Shown here piece after piece: positions 62,881 to 64,000 of a DNA stretch of 64,000 nucleotides. Source of the stretch: Euonymus europaeus (taxonomy: Eukaryota > Streptophyta > Magnoliopsida > Celastrales > Celastraceae); contig OY756961.1 in assembly GCA_963580455.1 (NCBI GenBank), positions 15,109,001-15,173,000 of the forward strand, written 5' to 3'. Each line of letters starts with the position of its first letter. Position 1 is the stretch's first letter. Made by a program: the position numbers and the translations under genes. A model generated the notes under the pieces. That model did not search any database and had not been told where the DNA came from. It saw only the letters and a program-made list of their open reading frames with translations.

Positions 62881-64000
62881 TTTCTTTGACAAATGGACAA
62901 AACCGTTAGAAGCTCCTCCATAGAGAGAGTTGAGCAACTTCAGACTATTAAACTTTCTCGGGATAGACTTTTTATTGTTCTTCTATGTTAAATTTTACGA
63001 GTATAAGCTTCATAGATTATTTCGATGCCAAAACACCAACTTTCTTTGACAAATGGACAAAACCGTTAGAAGCTCCTCCATAGAGAGAGTTGAGCAACTT
63101 CGGACTATCAAAGTTGCTCGGGATAGACTTTTTATTATTCTTCTATGTTAAATTTTACGAGTATAAGCTACCTAGATTATTTCAATGCCAAAACACCAAC
63201 TTTCTACGACAAATGGACAAAACCGTTAGAAGCTCCTCCATAGAGAGAGTTGAGCAACTTCGGACTATTAAAAGCTCCTCAATAGAGAGAGTTGAGCAAC
63301 TTCGGACCATCAAAGTTGCTCGCTGTACAATTTTTATTGTTCTCATATGTCAAATTTTTTTAGTATAAGCTTCATATATTATTTCGATGCCAAAACACCA
63401 ACTTTCTATGAAAAATGGACAAAACCGTTAGAAGCTCCTCCATAGAGAGAGTTGAGCAACTTCGGACTATTAAAGTTTCTCAGGATAGACTTTTTATTGT
63501 TCTTCTATGTCAAATTTTACGAGTATAAGCTTCATAGATTATTTCGATGCCAAAACACCAACTTTCTTTGACAAATGGACAAAACCGTTAGAAGCTCCTC
63601 CATAGAGAGAGTTGAGCAACTTCGGACTATCAAAGTTGCTCGGGATAGACTTTTTATTGTTCTTCTATGTTAAATTTTACGAGTATAAGCTACCTAGATT
63701 ATTTCGATGCCAAAACACCAACTTTCTATGAAAAATAGACAAAACCGTTAAGAGCACCTCCTTAGAGAGAGTTGAGCAACTTCGGACTATCAAAGTTTCT
63801 CGGGCTATACTTTTTTTTGTTCTTCTATGTTAAATTTTACGAGTATAAGCTTCCTAGATTATTTCGATGCCAAAACACCAACTTTCTATGACAAATGGAC
63901 AAAACCGTTAAAAGCTCCTCCATAGAGAGAGTTGAGCAACTTCGGACCATCAAAATTGCTCTATGTATACTTTTTATTGTTCGTCTATGTCAAATTTTAC
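62881..64000 (+). repeat. End of window: repeated TTTCTTTGACAAATG monomers
   Basis: Seven monomers of related types (TTTCTTTGACAAATG, GTTAGAAGC, GGGATAGAC, GTTAAATTTTACGAG, AAGCTACCTAG) recur at 62881, 63041 and 63560. The array continues past the window edge. Confidence 0.75.
63226..63311 (+). repeat. 42-bp partial-monomer duplication
   Basis: After CGGACTATTA at 63261-63270 the sequence returns to AAAGCTCCTCAATAG instead of continuing with AAGTTGCTC. It thus repeats about 42 bases (AAGCTCC...GGAC) and shifts the phase by 42. The join falls at TTAAA, a string present both after GGACTA in neighbouring variants (62943, 63467) and in CCGTTAAAAGC. Confidence 0.85.

Larger units (their letters stand above)
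1..64000 (+). repeat. Satellite DNA array, monomer about 160 bp
   Basis: About 400 direct tandem copies of one monomer fill the window without unique spacers. Anchor words recur every 160 bases: TCGATGCCAAAACACC, GAGCAACTTCGG, ATAAGCTTC, AAATGGACAAAACCG. I tracked the phase of TCGATG. It holds at 160 from 1 to 11650 and then drifts only through small indels, for example -1 near 11654, +4 near 13710, +1 at 15249, 16390, 17211 and 17350, and -3 near 45281. Larger phase breaks occur only at 29734, 36468, 40391-40690 and 63260. I saw no inverted monomers. A consensus counted by hand has 57 G+C in 160. Monomer length and array size fit centromeric or pericentromeric satellites of plants and animals. 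The genomic location is inferred, and the species and satellite family are not identified. Confidence 0.98.

Noticed and set aside
63090..63368. 92-codon frame with a duplicated SSSIERVEQLRTIK peptide
   Set aside because: The peptide repeat comes from the 42-bp satellite duplication. It is not a protein repeat under selection.
1..64000. CRISPR array
   Set aside because: The whole 160-bp monomer is repeated and there are no unique spacers between short repeats.
1..64000. Bacterial or phage coding region
   Set aside because: There are no long frames, ribosome-binding sites or terminators, and tens of kilobases of tandem satellite are not a bacterial arrangement.
1..64000. Telomeric repeat or rDNA
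   Set aside because: No TTTAGGG, TTAGGG or TTAGG runs and no ribosomal RNA sequence were seen.
1..64000. Naming the species or a published satellite family
   Set aside because: Monomer length, A+T content and an internal HindIII site fit many plant and animal satellites. Without a database search a name would be a guess.

Overview
The whole 64 kb is one satellite DNA array: about 400 head-to-tail copies of a monomer of about 160 bp, all read on the same strand in the same orientation. A consensus assembled by eye is about 36% G+C. I found no protein-coding gene, RNA gene, transposon, CRISPR array, operon-type signal or unique spacer. An uninterrupted array of this size, with near-nucleosomal monomers and higher-order repeats (HORs), points to the centromere or pericentromere (or a large heterochromatic block) of a eukaryote, plausibly a plant. 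The sequence alone does not name the species, and I do not recognise the satellite family with confidence.

Layout. (1) 1-16324: a higher-order array of seven monomer types (A to G, 1,120 bp). Some units are expanded to 8 monomers or cut to 4-5, and a 3,040-bp tandem duplication lies at about 6.3-12.4 kb. (2) 16325-24440 and 26090-28706: a second monomer set in which one block of about 1.1-1.35 kb recurs four times. A patch of assorted monomers (24440-26090) lies between them. (3) 28707-40390: a 4,525-bp block present twice, 6,734 bp apart, around a seven-monomer repeat. (4) 40391-40690: two strongly diverged monomers with out-of-phase junctions, the only real break in the array. (5) 40691-46870: a nine-monomer (1,440 bp) tandem duplication and 320-bp dimers. 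(6) 46870-50470: a 1,599-bp tandem duplication with no difference that I noticed. (7) 51021-59820: a tandem duplication of about 4.4 kb, with 28 monomers in the first copy and 27 in the second. (8) 59820-64000: repeats with a 2,080-bp spacing and a 42-bp partial-monomer duplication.

Nothing here works together as genes do. What the window records is array evolution: duplications at many scales, nearly all in register with the 160-bp monomer, as expected from unequal exchange between sister or homologous arrays. Each typical monomer carries a 9-bp inverted repeat with a 10-bp loop, the best candidate for a functional element. Open reading frames of 60-93 codons occur only because the satellite happens to lack stops over about 1.5 monomers. 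As 160 is not a multiple of three, no frame can continue through the array.
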